From Bacillus sp. Y1 (GTDB lineage: Bacteria; Bacillota; Bacilli; Bacillales; Cytobacillaceae), in NCBI RefSeq assembly GCF_003586445.1, contig NZ_CP030028.1:4734501-4798500 (forward strand): 64,000 nucleotides of DNA, written 5' to 3'. The first letter of the stretch is position 1; every line of letters starts with the position of its first letter. The notes under the pieces were generated by a model. That model searched no databases. It was not told the DNA's origin and worked only from the letters and a program-made list of their open reading frames with translations. Of the stretch, positions 44,203 through 52,854 are shown one piece after another. A program made the position numbers and the translations under genes.

Positions 44203-44772
44203 CTATTTGTTCAAGGCATAGGCAATAAGGACTGTACCCACAAATTCCACCCACCCTCCTGTAAAAAGAAGGATTCGTTTTTGTTTCTCCTTTTCCTCTG
44301 AAGTTAGTACACCGATTGAATCGAGGATCGTACCTAACGTAATCAGACTCAATCCAGCCAACTCTAGGTTTGGTGCCGTTCCTTCTCCGACTTGGGCAAC
44401 ACCAGTTGCTTCTAGCGCCGCCCCCATCGATTGAATCGTGCTTCCTAATGAATTGAATCTTGCATTCTCTTCCGAGGGACTTTCTATTTCCATATTGGTT
44501 GCCAAACTATTAATCGTATTTCCACTTGCCTGCACAAAGGTTCCGACCATCCCAAGGACATTCTTCTCTTCCTCCGGCTCATCCATCAGCTTTAACCGGC
44601 CAACTCCTTGCAAGGTATTTCCAACCGCTTGTACCGCATTGCCATCACGTATGAGCTTCTTATTGATTTCTTCCACTGGATGAGTCCCCGTTTCCCCAAC
44701 GGCAGAAATGAAAGCACCTATTGCCAATAAATTGGCTCCGACCACATTTAACTCTTCACCCTCTATATACAA
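44203..44772 (-). CDS. Repetitive Gly/Asn protein, DUF6944-like
   Basis: 189 residues built of imperfect repeats of the form AxGNxxQxxG (NAVQAVGNTLQGVGRL, TFVQASGNTINSLA, STIQSMGAALEATG), ending in a hydrophobic helix (FTGGWVEFVGTVLIAYAL). I place the start at TTG 44772, five bases after GAGGTGAT; the GTG at 44781 is inside that signal. Similar proteins occur in Bacillus without known function. Divergent from ywpF. Confidence 0.65.
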   Translation of the reverse strand: MYIEGEELNVVGANLLAIGAFISAVGETGTHPVEEINKKLIRDGNAVQAVGNTLQGVGRLKLMDEPEEEKNVLGMVGTFVQASGNTINSLATNMEIESPSEENARFNSLGSTIQSMGAALEATGVAQVGEGTAPNLELAGLSLITLGTILDSIGVLTSEEKEKQKRILLFTGGWVEFVGTVLIAYALNK

Positions 44773-44922
44773 AAAAATCACCTCTAAACTAGCTCATGCT
44801 CTATCTTATTTTCAAAAGCTTTTCCCTGACTATTTTTTATGGATTTTTTCAAAAGGGAGCAGAATTCGCTTTCATCTCTGCATATGTTATAATTTAGGAA
44901 AGCTTGTTCGGGAGGTATCAAA

Positions 44923-45348
44923 ATGAAAACGTTCAAATTGATTTCTTTACAAATCATTGACGACAGTGAAGCACAAGATATTACTCTCCATGACGGACTA
45001 ATTATCAACAAAGAGGACGAAAGAAACAGATGGCTGATTGAAGCGTATGTCAATGCTAACTATCATGACTTTTTCACAAGGCTGCTTGAGTCAGAAAAAG
45101 AAACACCAGCGCAAGTTGTGATATCCAAAAAGGAAAACGATCCTGCCAGTTTTACAACTAGGGTTCTCTCCGTGAAAAAAATCGATGGTCGCCTTTCTGT
45201 TTTATTTGAAGGCTTTTTAAAAAGATCGAAAAATTATGCAGAGCTACTTTTAAGTGATCTGATTGCAAAAGGATTAAGCGGGGAAGAGCTATTAAATGAA
45301 TTCCGAGAAAAAATGATGACCAAACCAAAATTAACTTCCACCTCATAA
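44923..45348 (+). CDS. ywpF: YwpF-like protein
   Basis: 141 residues, soluble, matching the YwpF family (FKLISLQIIDDSEAQDITLHD ... LIEAYVNANYHDFF). GGGAGGT before the ATG; extended -10 TGTTATAAT at 44885-44893. The position near ssbB and fabZ agrees with B. subtilis. Function unknown. Confidence 0.85.
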   Translation: MKTFKLISLQIIDDSEAQDITLHDGLIINKEDERNRWLIEAYVNANYHDFFTRLLESEKETPAQVVISKKENDPASFTTRVLSVKKIDGRLSVLFEGFLKRSKNYAELLLSDLIAKGLSGEELLNEFREKMMTKPKLTSTS

Positions 45349-45387
45349 GAAAACGTCAACGAGCAGTGCTTGTTGACGTTTTCTTAA
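45347..45387. terminator. Bidirectional terminator between ywpF and the deacetylase
   Basis: Perfect 14-bp stem AAGAAAACGTCAAC/GTTGACGTTTTCTT with an 11-nt loop. Confidence 0.85.
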
Positions 45388-45389
45388 TA

Positions 45390-46088
45390 TTAATCATATG
45401 TTTGAAGCTCTGAAACCGTCACAAAAGTGTATCCTTTCCTTTTCAAAGCTTCAATAGTTGGCCTCACCGAATTCAAGCTTTCTTTCCGACTTTCGTACAT
45501 AACATGCAGCAAAATAATTGAACCTGGCTCTATATGCGTCACAATATCATCCGTTATTTTCACAGAATCAGCGGCAATCTCTGGATTCGTCTCTGGCTCC
45601 ATATTCCACAGAATCGTTGGTCGATCATGCTTATTCAAGTAATAAGGGAGGAAAAACAGCTTTTTCCCGTAAGGAGGTCGAAACGTAATCTCCCCTTCGT
45701 ATCCAGCCTCTCGAATCCATTCATCGGTTGTTTCTATTTCATTTTTAATAAAACTTGGTGATTTTAACACCATCCGCTCGTGAGAATAGGTATGGTTGCC
45801 TATTTCATGTCCAGCTTGAACAAGCTTTTTGGCATCTTTCATATTTTCTTCGATTTCTCTACCTGTTAAATAAAAGGTCGCTTTTACCTCTTCTTTCTCT
45901 AAAATGGACAGGATCTCATCTGTATGAACCCCTGGCCCATCATCAAAGGTTAATGCGACGACTTTTTCTTCCGTCTCTACTTTTTCGACTATACCTCCAA
46001 AAAATTGAAAGCTTCGAGATTTGGATACTTGAAATAAAGAATAACTCACAGCTATGAGTACGAGTAAAACAATCAAAAGCTTTTTCAT
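45390..46088 (-). CDS. Polysaccharide deacetylase (NodB domain)
   Basis: 232 residues: N-terminal membrane anchor or signal (KLLIVLLVLIAVSYSLFQ), then NodB motifs: TFDDGPG, HTYSHE, RPPYGKK, LWNMEPE and ILLHV. The catalytic Asp and metal His residues are present. Extracellular; removes N-acetyl groups from peptidoglycan or a related glycan. ATG at 46088 with GGAGG. Confidence 0.9.
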   Translation of the reverse strand: MKKLLIVLLVLIAVSYSLFQVSKSRSFQFFGGIVEKVETEEKVVALTFDDGPGVHTDEILSILEKEEVKATFYLTGREIEENMKDAKKLVQAGHEIGNHTYSHERMVLKSPSFIKNEIETTDEWIREAGYEGEITFRPPYGKKLFFLPYYLNKHDRPTILWNMEPETNPEIAADSVKITDDIVTHIEPGSIILLHVMYESRKESLNSVRPTIEALKRKGYTFVTVSELQTYD

Positions 46089-46097
46089 ATATCCTCC

Positions 46098-46128
46098 AAA
46101 AAAATAGACCAAATCCTATGATTCGGCC
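46098..46128 (-). terminator. Terminator of fabZ
   Basis: Minus-strand GGCCGAATC/GATTTGGTC (two G-T pairs), loop ATAG, followed by TATTTTTTTGG. Confidence 0.6.
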
Positions 46129-46137
46129 TAATTTAAT

Positions 46138-46572
46138 CTATTCCTTTTTATCTCCAAGACCAAACATAATTTCCACTTCACACACAAGTTCGCCTTCTAC
46201 AGTAGCAACCGCTTTGCCTTTGCCAAAGGTGCCGCGTACTCTTGTCATTTCTACTTCTAACCGAAGTTGATCGCCAGGTACAACTTGACGCTTAAAGCGG
46301 CAGTTATCAATTCCTGCAAAAAATGCGAGACGACCTTTATTTTCTTCTTTAACGAGCATTGCAACCGCTCCAACTTGTGCAAGAGCTTCTACAATTAGAA
46401 CACCTGGCATAACAGGAAACTCAGGAAAATGTCCGTTGAAAAACTCTTCGTTCGCTGTCACATTTTTAATACCGATCGCGCGCTTTCCTTCTTCTAGCTC
46501 TAAAATTCGATCCACAAGCAAGAATGGGTAACGATGCGGAATGATCTCTTTAATTTGTTCTATATTCAACAT
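46138..46572 (-). CDS. fabZ: (3R)-hydroxyacyl-ACP dehydratase
   Basis: 144 residues with the hot-dog fold landmarks [12 protein letters not shown], catalytic His48 in [16 protein letters not shown] and Glu62 in VEALAQ. Dehydrates beta-hydroxyacyl-ACP in fatty-acid elongation; cytosolic. GGAGGT ten bases before the ATG. Single-gene unit between terminators. Confidence 0.95.
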   Translation of the reverse strand: MLNIEQIKEIIPHRYPFLLVDRILELEEGKRAIGIKNVTANEEFFNGHFPEFPVMPGVLIVEALAQVGAVAMLVKEENKGRLAFFAGIDNCRFKRQVVPGDQLRLEVEMTRVRGTFGKGKAVATVEGELVCEVEIMFGLGDKKE

Positions 46573-46646
46573 GAGAATTAGTACCTCCTACTAATACTAG
46601 GTTTTATATATTCTATTGTAGCGGAAAGCCACTAGGAAAAGCAAAC

Positions 46647-46677
46647 AAAAAAAGCAGTCAAACACATGACCGCTTTC
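46647..46677 (-). terminator. Terminator of the flhO-flhP-epuA unit
   Basis: Minus-strand AAAGCGGTCA/TGACTGCTTT, loop TGTGTT, followed by TTTTGTTTG. Confidence 0.75.
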
Positions 46678-46680
46678 TGC

Positions 46681-46965
46681 TTATTTATCACTATTCACCA
46701 AATCAACGATATGGGTCCACGTTGATTTGTCAAACACATCCTTGGGTTTGCCATTACCCATGACGCTGTATCCGACCATTGCACCTGATACGGTACTAAC
46801 AACAAGTAGAATGGCAACGATGATAACCCGAAGCCAGATCGGAATCAGACGAATGCGAATTCGCTTTCGGCCTTCCTTCAGCGCTTTCTCCTTTTCTTCT
46901 CTGCGTTCCTTTTTTCGCTGCTCGCGTAAGGAAACAGCTTCCTGGTTACTATTGTTTACAGCCAT
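46681..46965 (-). CDS. EpuA-like membrane protein (DNA-directed RNA polymerase subunit beta family)
   Basis: 94 residues: charged N-terminus (REQRKKERREEKEKALKEG), the conserved RIRLIPIWLRVIIVAILLVV, one membrane helix, then VGYSVMGNGKPKDVFDKSTW. Databases label this small family EpuA or, misleadingly, RNA polymerase subunit beta. GGGG before the ATG. It begins 15 bp after flhP, probably the same transcript. Function unclear. Confidence 0.8.
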   Translation of the reverse strand: MAVNNSNQEAVSLREQRKKERREEKEKALKEGRKRIRIRLIPIWLRVIIVAILLVVSTVSGAMVGYSVMGNGKPKDVFDKSTWTHIVDLVNSDK

Positions 46966-46979
46966 GGTTGATTCCCCTT

Positions 46980-47807
46980 TTAACGAATTCCGTTCACAAG
47001 TCCCATCATCTGATCCGCAAGTGTCACGGAGCGAGATTGAAATTGATATGCACGCTGCACATTAATTAGTTCAGTCATTTCTTTTGAAAGGTCCACATTC
47101 GATTGTTCAAGAGCTCCCTGTTGAAGGCTGATTTCTGCTCTTAGCCCTCCCGTTAACTCCGTTAAGACTTCATCTTCAGCAATATTTGCTGGAAGCCCTA
47201 GTAAGTTCCCACCACGTTGCTCTAAAAATTGTGGCTTATTCACACGAACCACTCCAAGGTTAAACACTTCTGTCGCACCAGCCGTTTTTGTTACCGTTAA
47301 CTGGCCATTCGCATTGATGTTATAATCCTTGGCTTCACCATTTATTGTAATCGGATTATTGTTTTCGTCAAGTACTGGCAATCCATCGCCATTAACAAGC
47401 ATCACTTCTGTATCGGAAAGAGGTGATAAATAAAGCGCACCATTTCTCGTATACTGAACTTCGTTAACTCCATTTGTTTGAACGAGTACTTTAAACAGTT
47501 GTCCTTCTTTTGTAAAAGCCGTATCAAGTGAACGACCGGTTTGCTTAAGTGCTCCCTGATTCATGATTAGTTGAGCTTGTCCAAGCTTTGCCCCTGTTCC
47601 TTGGCGGATTCCATTTGGAGTTAGTCGGTTCACTTCTTTATTCGCACGCTCTTGGTTGTTAAACTCTTGAACCAATAGATCAGTGAAAGTAGCTTCTCTT
47701 CTTTTATAGCCATTTGTATCTACGTTTGCCATATTATTAGAGATAATATCCATTTGCTTTTGAAGCTGGGATAACGTGTTAGTTGCTGTAATCATCGTAC
47801 GATTCAT
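46980..47807 (-). CDS. flhP: Flagellar hook-basal body protein FlhP
   Basis: 275 residues of the FlgG family: MNRTMITATNTLSQLQKQMD, ISNNMANVDTNGYKRREAT at the N-terminus, and LSKEMTELINVQRAYQFQSR at the C-terminus, the coiled-coil ends that polymerise the rod. Second gene after flhO, 18 bp apart, AAGGAGG. Distal rod component or rod-hook scaffold. Confidence 0.9.
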   Translation of the reverse strand: MNRTMITATNTLSQLQKQMDIISNNMANVDTNGYKRREATFTDLLVQEFNNQERANKEVNRLTPNGIRQGTGAKLGQAQLIMNQGALKQTGRSLDTAFTKEGQLFKVLVQTNGVNEVQYTRNGALYLSPLSDTEVMLVNGDGLPVLDENNNPITINGEAKDYNINANGQLTVTKTAGATEVFNLGVVRVNKPQFLEQRGGNLLGLPANIAEDEVLTELTGGLRAEISLQQGALEQSNVDLSKEMTELINVQRAYQFQSRSVTLADQMMGLVNGIR

Positions 47808-47825
47808 AAGTTAGTGCCTCCTTCC

Positions 47826-48665
47826 TTATCCAATTCTTCCGATTTCATTGGCTGCTTTATCCATGCTCTTATCATACGCTTGAAGCACCTTTTGGTTAGC
47901 TTCGAAGGCACGATACGCCGTTAGCATATCTGTCATCGTGCGGCTCACATCCACGTTTGAGCGTTCTAAATACCCTTGCTGCAGCTTAAACTGAATGCCT
48001 GTTTCGTTAAAGGCATTGGCAAGTGGATTGCCATCCTCTGTACGATATAATCCATCTCCCTCTTTAATCATACGCTGTGGATTTGCGGCAAATCCTACAC
48101 CTAGACGCGCTGTTTCTCCGTTTGCACCGGTGATAAGGCCATCTTCACTTACTGTGAACTGATCGCTTGAAAGCTTGATCGGTTGTCCTTGATCATTCAG
48201 GACCATATTCCCACTAGATGTTGTCAAAAATCCTTGACCATCTAATGTAAAGTCACCATTACGAGTGTACTTTACCGTACCATCTGCACCTTGTACGCTA
48301 TAAAAAACAGACCCTGCTAGACCATTTTGCTCATTTGGTGGCATATACAAATCAACTAGTGCAATATCCGTACGTTGCTCTGTTGCTTGCAAATCTCCTT
48401 GAATGAACTTCGGAATCGCTTCCTGCATATATACACCCGTGTTAATCGCACCAATCGTTGTTCCGGTCGTAAGGTTTAACCCTTTTTCAGTCGGAATAGA
48501 TAGCGAATCATAACGTTTTAACAGCATTTCAGGAAACGCACGCATGGATGCCTGATCCGCCTTAAATCCTGGAGTATTCGCATTCGCCATATTATTAGAG
48601 AACATTTCTGTTCTACGCTGTTGGGAGATCATACCTGACGCAGCCGTATAAAACCCTCTAAACAT
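47826..48665 (-). CDS. flhO: Flagellar hook-basal body protein FlhO
   Basis: 279 residues of the FlgG family: MFRGFYTAASGMISQQRRTE, FSNNMANANTPGFKADQAS and C-terminal VSRTMTDMLTAYRAFEANQK. Order mbl-flhO-flhP as in B. subtilis. GAGGTG before the ATG. REPIN-like array G separates it from mbl. Confidence 0.9.
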   Translation of the reverse strand: MFRGFYTAASGMISQQRRTEMFSNNMANANTPGFKADQASMRAFPEMLLKRYDSLSIPTEKGLNLTTGTTIGAINTGVYMQEAIPKFIQGDLQATEQRTDIALVDLYMPPNEQNGLAGSVFYSVQGADGTVKYTRNGDFTLDGQGFLTTSSGNMVLNDQGQPIKLSSDQFTVSEDGLITGANGETARLGVGFAANPQRMIKEGDGLYRTEDGNPLANAFNETGIQFKLQQGYLERSNVDVSRTMTDMLTAYRAFEANQKVLQAYDKSMDKAANEIGRIG

Positions 48666-48814
48666 CCTGTCACCTCTTCATTTTCAACTATCTATATAAA
48701 TAACAAAATATATTTCAAACCACACTTACTTTCTATTATAAAAAAAAATGTCGAAAAGCACATTATGTTTTTTCAGGAAATTTGGAACGGGTAATTTTTC
48801 CCGGAATCCCCTAC

Positions 48815-48984
48815 GGTGACAGACACCATAAAAAGACAAATCGACCCCTTTTGTCCACGGACGGTGTCTGTCACCACAAAAAGACAGATTGACCCATTTT
48901 GTTCGCCTGGGATGGACACTTATCTCACTGTCCGCCTGAGGTGGAAAAATGGGCTATTTTGTCCACGAAGGGTGACAGACACCC
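48815..48984. repeat. REPIN-like array G (core-core-cap facing cap-core)
   Basis: Cores at 48815 (reverse) and 48863 (forward), 48 bp apart, a cap GGGATGGACACT about 47 bp on, then an opposite cap ACTGTCCGCCTGAGG (about 48927) and a reverse core at 48971. Between flhO and mbl. Confidence 0.8.
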
Positions 48985-48998
48985 TAAATTGCTCCCAA

Positions 48999-49035
48999 AC
49001 GAAAGGCACTTCCGGTCGGAAGTGCCTTTTGTTTG
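48999..49035 (-). terminator. Terminator of mbl
   Basis: Stem AAAGGCACTTCC/GGAAGTGCCTTT with a 3-4 nt loop, then a T-rich tail on the minus strand. Confidence 0.75.
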
Positions 49036-49038
49036 GTT

Positions 49039-50040
49039 TTACCCTAGTCTTCTGCGTGGTAGACGGTCGATGTTATCAAGCATGATGCCTGTTCCGATTG
49101 CTACGCAGTCCATTGGGTTTTCTGCTACTAATACAGGAACCTTCAGCTCTTCGGAAAGAAGCATGTCGATGCCGTGTAGTAGTGCTCCTCCACCTGTTAA
49201 AATCACTCCACGGTCAATGATGTCCGCAGATAATTCTGGTGGTGTTCTCTCAAGAACAGATTTCGCAGCTTGTACAATTACAGCCACTGATTCGCGAAGC
49301 GCTCCTTCGATTTCTTCTGAACGAACCGTGATCGTGCGTGGAAGTCCTGACACCATGTCACGACCACGAATTTCCATTTCCTCTGAACGAGAACCTGGGA
49401 ATACCGTCCCGATATTGATTTTGATATTCTCTGCCGTACGCTCACCGATCAATAATTTGTATTGACGCTTAATGTAATGAAGAATTTCGTTATCAAACTT
49501 ATCTCCAGCCATCTTAATAGAAGAAGAAGTAACGATATCACCCATAGAAAGAACAGCAACATCCGTTGTTCCGCCCCCGATATCAACAACCATATTTCCG
49601 CTTGGCATGAAAATGTCCATCCCTGCTCCAATAGCTGCCACCTTTGGCTCCTCTTCTAAGTAAACCTTTTTCCCGCCACTCTTCTCAGCCGCTTCTTTAA
49701 TCGCCTTTTGTTCAACACTTGTAATGTTTGTTGGGCAGCAAATCAAAATGCGTGGCTTAGATAGGAAGCCTTTTACATTTAACTTATTAATAAAGTGCTT
49801 AAGCATCGCTTCTGTTACATCAAAGTCAGCGATTACTCCATCCTTCAGCGGGCGAATCGCAACGATATTTCCTGGTGTACGTCCAACCATCTTTCTCGCT
49901 TCTTCACCAACCGCAAGCACACGATTCGTATTCTTATCTATAGCCACAACTGATGGTTCATTTAACACAATGCCGCGGCCCTTCACATGGATCAGTACGT
50001 TGGCTGTTCCTAAATCGATTCCAATATCTCTCGCAAACAT
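49039..50040 (-). CDS. mbl: MreB-like actin homologue Mbl
   Basis: 333 residues, the same length as B. subtilis Mbl. Actin-fold motifs: RDIGIDLGTANVLIHVKGRG, VDIGGGTTDVAVLSMGD, LTGGGALLHGIDMLL. Forms membrane filaments that guide cell-wall synthesis for rod shape. The start at 50040 has AGGAGG ten bases upstream. Follows spoIIID, separated by a terminator. Confidence 0.95.
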   Translation of the reverse strand: MFARDIGIDLGTANVLIHVKGRGIVLNEPSVVAIDKNTNRVLAVGEEARKMVGRTPGNIVAIRPLKDGVIADFDVTEAMLKHFINKLNVKGFLSKPRILICCPTNITSVEQKAIKEAAEKSGGKKVYLEEEPKVAAIGAGMDIFMPSGNMVVDIGGGTTDVAVLSMGDIVTSSSIKMAGDKFDNEILHYIKRQYKLLIGERTAENIKINIGTVFPGSRSEEMEIRGRDMVSGLPRTITVRSEEIEGALRESVAVIVQAAKSVLERTPPELSADIIDRGVILTGGGALLHGIDMLLSEELKVPVLVAENPMDCVAIGTGIMLDNIDRLPRRRLG

Positions 50041-50334
50041 CCTTTTCATTTCCTCCTTGAAAGGTAACAATCGTATTCGTGCTCTTCTCATATATATCAT
50101 GGGTTAAATTCTCATTAAAAACTCGGTGTGTAGGAAAAGAGACTTACCTATTACGAACCTAATGTCTCTAATAGAGTATTTTATCACAAATAGGTAAATT
50201 ACAATAATAATTTGTCAAAAAGTCGGAAAAAATGTCTAAAAAACTTTGAAATGCGAAAGTTCACCAACTTTCTATATGTAAAACAAGGTCAATACCCGTA
50301 TTTTCGGCACCAATCGCCGGAGCATCCCAAACAA

Positions 50335-50370
50335 AATAAAAACCCTCCATACATTCATGGAAGGTTTTAA
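50335..50370 (-). terminator. Terminator of spoIIID
   Basis: Stem AAAACCCTCCAT/ATGGAAGGTTTT, loop ACATTC. Confidence 0.75.
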
Positions 50371-50373
50371 AAA

Positions 50374-50646
50374 TCACTGAACAGGCTCGCCTTCTAGTTC
50401 TTCTTTCTTATACTTCATTTTTGTCGCTTCTCCCCCGCGTAGGTGGCGGATCGATTTATGGTAATCTAATATGTCTTTCACTTCGTTTGCCAGTTCTGGG
50501 TTTATCTCGGGTAGTCTTTCGGTTAGATCTTTATGGACTGTACTTTTGGACACGCCAAACTCCTTCGCGATTACGCGAACTGTTTTTCTCGTCTCCACGA
50601 TATACTTTCCAATCTTGATAGTTCTCTCTTTGATGTAATCGTGCAC
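50374..50646 (-). CDS. spoIIID: Sporulation transcription regulator SpoIIID
   Basis: 90 residues: HDYIKERTIKIGKYIVETRK, helix-turn-helix TVRVIAKEFGVSKSTVHKDL, and a basic tail (RHLRGGEATKMKYKKEE). Mother-cell regulator acting after SigE. GTG start at 50646 with GGGAGG nine bases upstream; the long N-terminal extension of the open frame has no family match. Confidence 0.95.
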   Translation of the reverse strand: MHDYIKERTIKIGKYIVETRKTVRVIAKEFGVSKSTVHKDLTERLPEINPELANEVKDILDYHKSIRHLRGGEATKMKYKKEELEGEPVQ

Positions 50647-51308
50647 ACCACTCGCCCTCCCTAAATTGGATGTGAGAAGTGTGAAATGAGACCCGCTTCC
50701 GCTTCGTTGGTGTAGTGTTACCCGCACAACATCCATTATTATTTTCAAAAAGCAATTTCTTCTGAGCAATGTGTGCGGCAGAAAGTGTGACACTTTCTAA
50801 ACGTTACAAGGAATAAACATGTATGGAACTAAATCTCGCGCATTTGCAAACGACTCCTCACCTCATACACTCTCTTTGTAGGTTTGTAACCATTTTATTA
50901 GCTTGGTTGAGAATATATGCACGAAAAACACAATAGGGACAAGGCTTATTAAAAATTTTTTGAAAAATCGGACAAAAATAACCTATCCTCACACATTTTT
51001 TTCGTAATAAATGTTACAAAATCGTCAAAAACAAGTAAAAAGGACCATTCGATATAAAGGACAAGCTACCTATCATTTACCGGTCATTTTGACCCTGTTG
51101 CCGTAAATTCTGGAAATACCCTCCAAAAGCGTAGGTCGTATTATGCCAAAAACTCTCACAGTTTGTTGAAAAATAGGCGAAAGGATTGAAGAACTCTGTC
51201 GAAATTTTAGAGAGGTTATCCCTATTGTCTACCCAGGGACATATTACGTAGAATGAGGTGAATTTATACATAAATATTGGTTTTATTACTACATTTTGGG
51301 GAGATATT
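50647..51308. promoter_or_regulatory. Divergent control region spoIIID / LysM gene
   Basis: No gene found. A perfect 19-bp inverted repeat AGAAAGTGTGACACTTTCT lies at 50780-50798. Sequences resembling the SpoIIID box (GGACAAG) occur at 50938-50944, 51059-51065 and, weaker, 50967-50973, consistent with autoregulation or SpoIIID control of the LysM gene. CATACATG at about 50816-50823 on the minus strand may be a SigE -10, but no clear -35 was found. Confidence 0.4.
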
Positions 51309-52145
51309 ATGGACTATTCAAGAAAAGCAAGGATTCAAAATGAAAGAAAAGCTGCTGCAAAAGCAAACCGTCGTAAACTTGCTGGTGTGACCATGATGGC
51401 AGCGATTACAGCTTCATCCTTATTTGGATCTGGTATGAAGTCAGCAAAAGCAGAAACAGAAGCAGGCTTCTACACCGTTCAAAAGGGTGATACCCTTACA
51501 CGCATTGCAAAACAATACAATGTAAGCGTAATCGAGCTGATGAAAGAAAATAAGCTGGCTTCCGACAAGATTTATATCGGACAAAAGCTTGAGGTTCCTA
51601 CTCACCTTGGGGAAGAAGAGGACTACGAGGAGATATCCGTTCAATCACACAAAGTGGTTTCCGGAGATACGTTATATCGAATTTCTGTCAAATACGGAAC
51701 AACGATTTCAGAACTTAAAAAAGCAAACAGACTATCATCCGATACAATCAAAATCGGACAAACATTACTGATTCCAAGTAAGGAAAAGGAAATATCACAA
51801 AAAGCAAAGCAGCTTGCGAAGTTTTATACCGTTGCCCCTGGGGATACCATCTATGGATTAGCCAAGCGCTTTGGTACGTCCATTGATGTGTTAAAAGGAC
51901 AAAATGGACTAAATACAGAAATGATCTTAATCGGACAAAAATTACTGATTACTGAAGCACCTATCACCACAAGAGCAAAGGTAGTTGGTGCGATTGACAA
52001 GTTTACCGTCGAGTTCCAAACTGCCACTGGAACACTTCCCTTAAAAGTGTCTTACGGAACGGCTGAGGCTTATCAAAAGCTATCAGGAAAAGAGTACATT
52101 CTTTCTTATAAAAATGGTGCGTTAGTATCCATACAACCGGAATAA
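51309..52145 (+). CDS. Secreted protein with three LysM domains
   Basis: 278 residues: basic N-terminus, signal-like helix (LAGVTMMAAITASSLFGSGM, then KSAKAE), three LysM repeats (FYTVQKGDTLTRIAKQYNVS; HKVVSGDTLYRISVKYGTT; FYTVAPGDTIYGLAKRFGTS), then a 65-residue C-terminal domain with no recognised catalytic motif. It binds peptidoglycan or spore cortex. ATG at 51309 with GGGGAG. Confidence 0.85.
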   Translation: MDYSRKARIQNERKAAAKANRRKLAGVTMMAAITASSLFGSGMKSAKAETEAGFYTVQKGDTLTRIAKQYNVSVIELMKENKLASDKIYIGQKLEVPTHLGEEEDYEEISVQSHKVVSGDTLYRISVKYGTTISELKKANRLSSDTIKIGQTLLIPSKEKEISQKAKQLAKFYTVAPGDTIYGLAKRFGTSIDVLKGQNGLNTEMILIGQKLLITEAPITTRAKVVGAIDKFTVEFQTATGTLPLKVSYGTAEAYQKLSGKEYILSYKNGALVSIQPE

Positions 52146-52148
52146 ACA

Positions 52149-52178
52149 TAAGAGCATGGGGTTTTCCCCATGCTCTTA
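52149..52178. terminator. Bidirectional terminator, LysM gene / exonuclease gene
   Basis: Perfect stem TAAGAGCATGGGG/CCCCATGCTCTTA with a TTTT loop. Confidence 0.85.
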
Positions 52179-52841
52179 CAGCTGTAAGAACCGAGCTTGA
52201 CTCTCTGTTGCCTTCACAAGCTCCCCCCACGTACAATAGCCGCGATCGCGAAATTGCTGGATAAGCTCCACAAATAAATACGCTGTTGTCTTCGCATCAC
52301 CTACCGCGTTATGCCGCTCATAAATTCTTGTTCCAAACGCACGCGCGTATCGTTCGAGGTCGCGCATATCATACGATGGAGCGAGGAAACCAATAAGATC
52401 AAGTGTATCAATTGTAAAAGTCCCCTTTAGCCCGATCTTTTCTCGTTTCAATTCATTTTTTAACACAAGCGTATCAAAGCTTACATAATGCCCGACCAGA
52501 CTCACAGTTTCCTGCTCTCTCACATACGAAAAGAAATCAGAAATGGCCTCAAATGCATATGGAGCTCCAGTCACTTGTTCATTAGAAATAGACGTCAATT
52601 CCGTTATTTCCCGAGAAATTTGTCGAGATGGATTCACATAGGTTTGAAAGCTAGAAGCCTCACAAACCTTAAAACCTTCTATTAAAACGGCCCCAATCTC
52701 TATCAATCTGTCCGATGTAGCTATTTCGAACCCTGTCGTTTCCGTGTCAAAAACGACAAATTTCAGCTCATCTAGTGGAGTGGATAACGGTATTTCCTGA
52801 TATAGAAGCGGGCAGGTGATTGATTTTCGTAGAAAAAACAT
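52176..52841 (-). CDS. DnaQ-like 3'-5' exonuclease (DEDDh)
   Basis: 221 residues with the DEDDh residues in VVFDTETTGFE (Asp, Glu), GHYVSFDTLVL (Asp) and HNAVGDAKTT (His, Asp). ATG at 52841 with GGGAGG. It follows the CBS/nucleotidyltransferase gene; the same trio with an acetate-type symporter is conserved in other bacteria, suggesting a linked signalling role rather than replication proofreading. Confidence 0.85.
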   Translation of the reverse strand: MFFLRKSITCPLLYQEIPLSTPLDELKFVVFDTETTGFEIATSDRLIEIGAVLIEGFKVCEASSFQTYVNPSRQISREITELTSISNEQVTGAPYAFEAISDFFSYVREQETVSLVGHYVSFDTLVLKNELKREKIGLKGTFTIDTLDLIGFLAPSYDMRDLERYARAFGTRIYERHNAVGDAKTTAYLFVELIQQFRDRGYCTWGELVKATESQARFLQL

Positions 52842-52854
52842 CTCTTTCCTCCCT

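Noticed and set aside
20151..48984. The dispersed repeat as a CRISPR array or rho-independent terminators
   Set aside because: Units are separated by similar, not unique, 35-bp filler, no cas genes are present, orientations alternate, and no T-runs follow the cores.
51001..51300. A ydaO-type c-di-AMP riboswitch before the LysM gene
   Set aside because: Such switches often precede wall-hydrolase genes, but none of the conserved core elements could be found in this leader.
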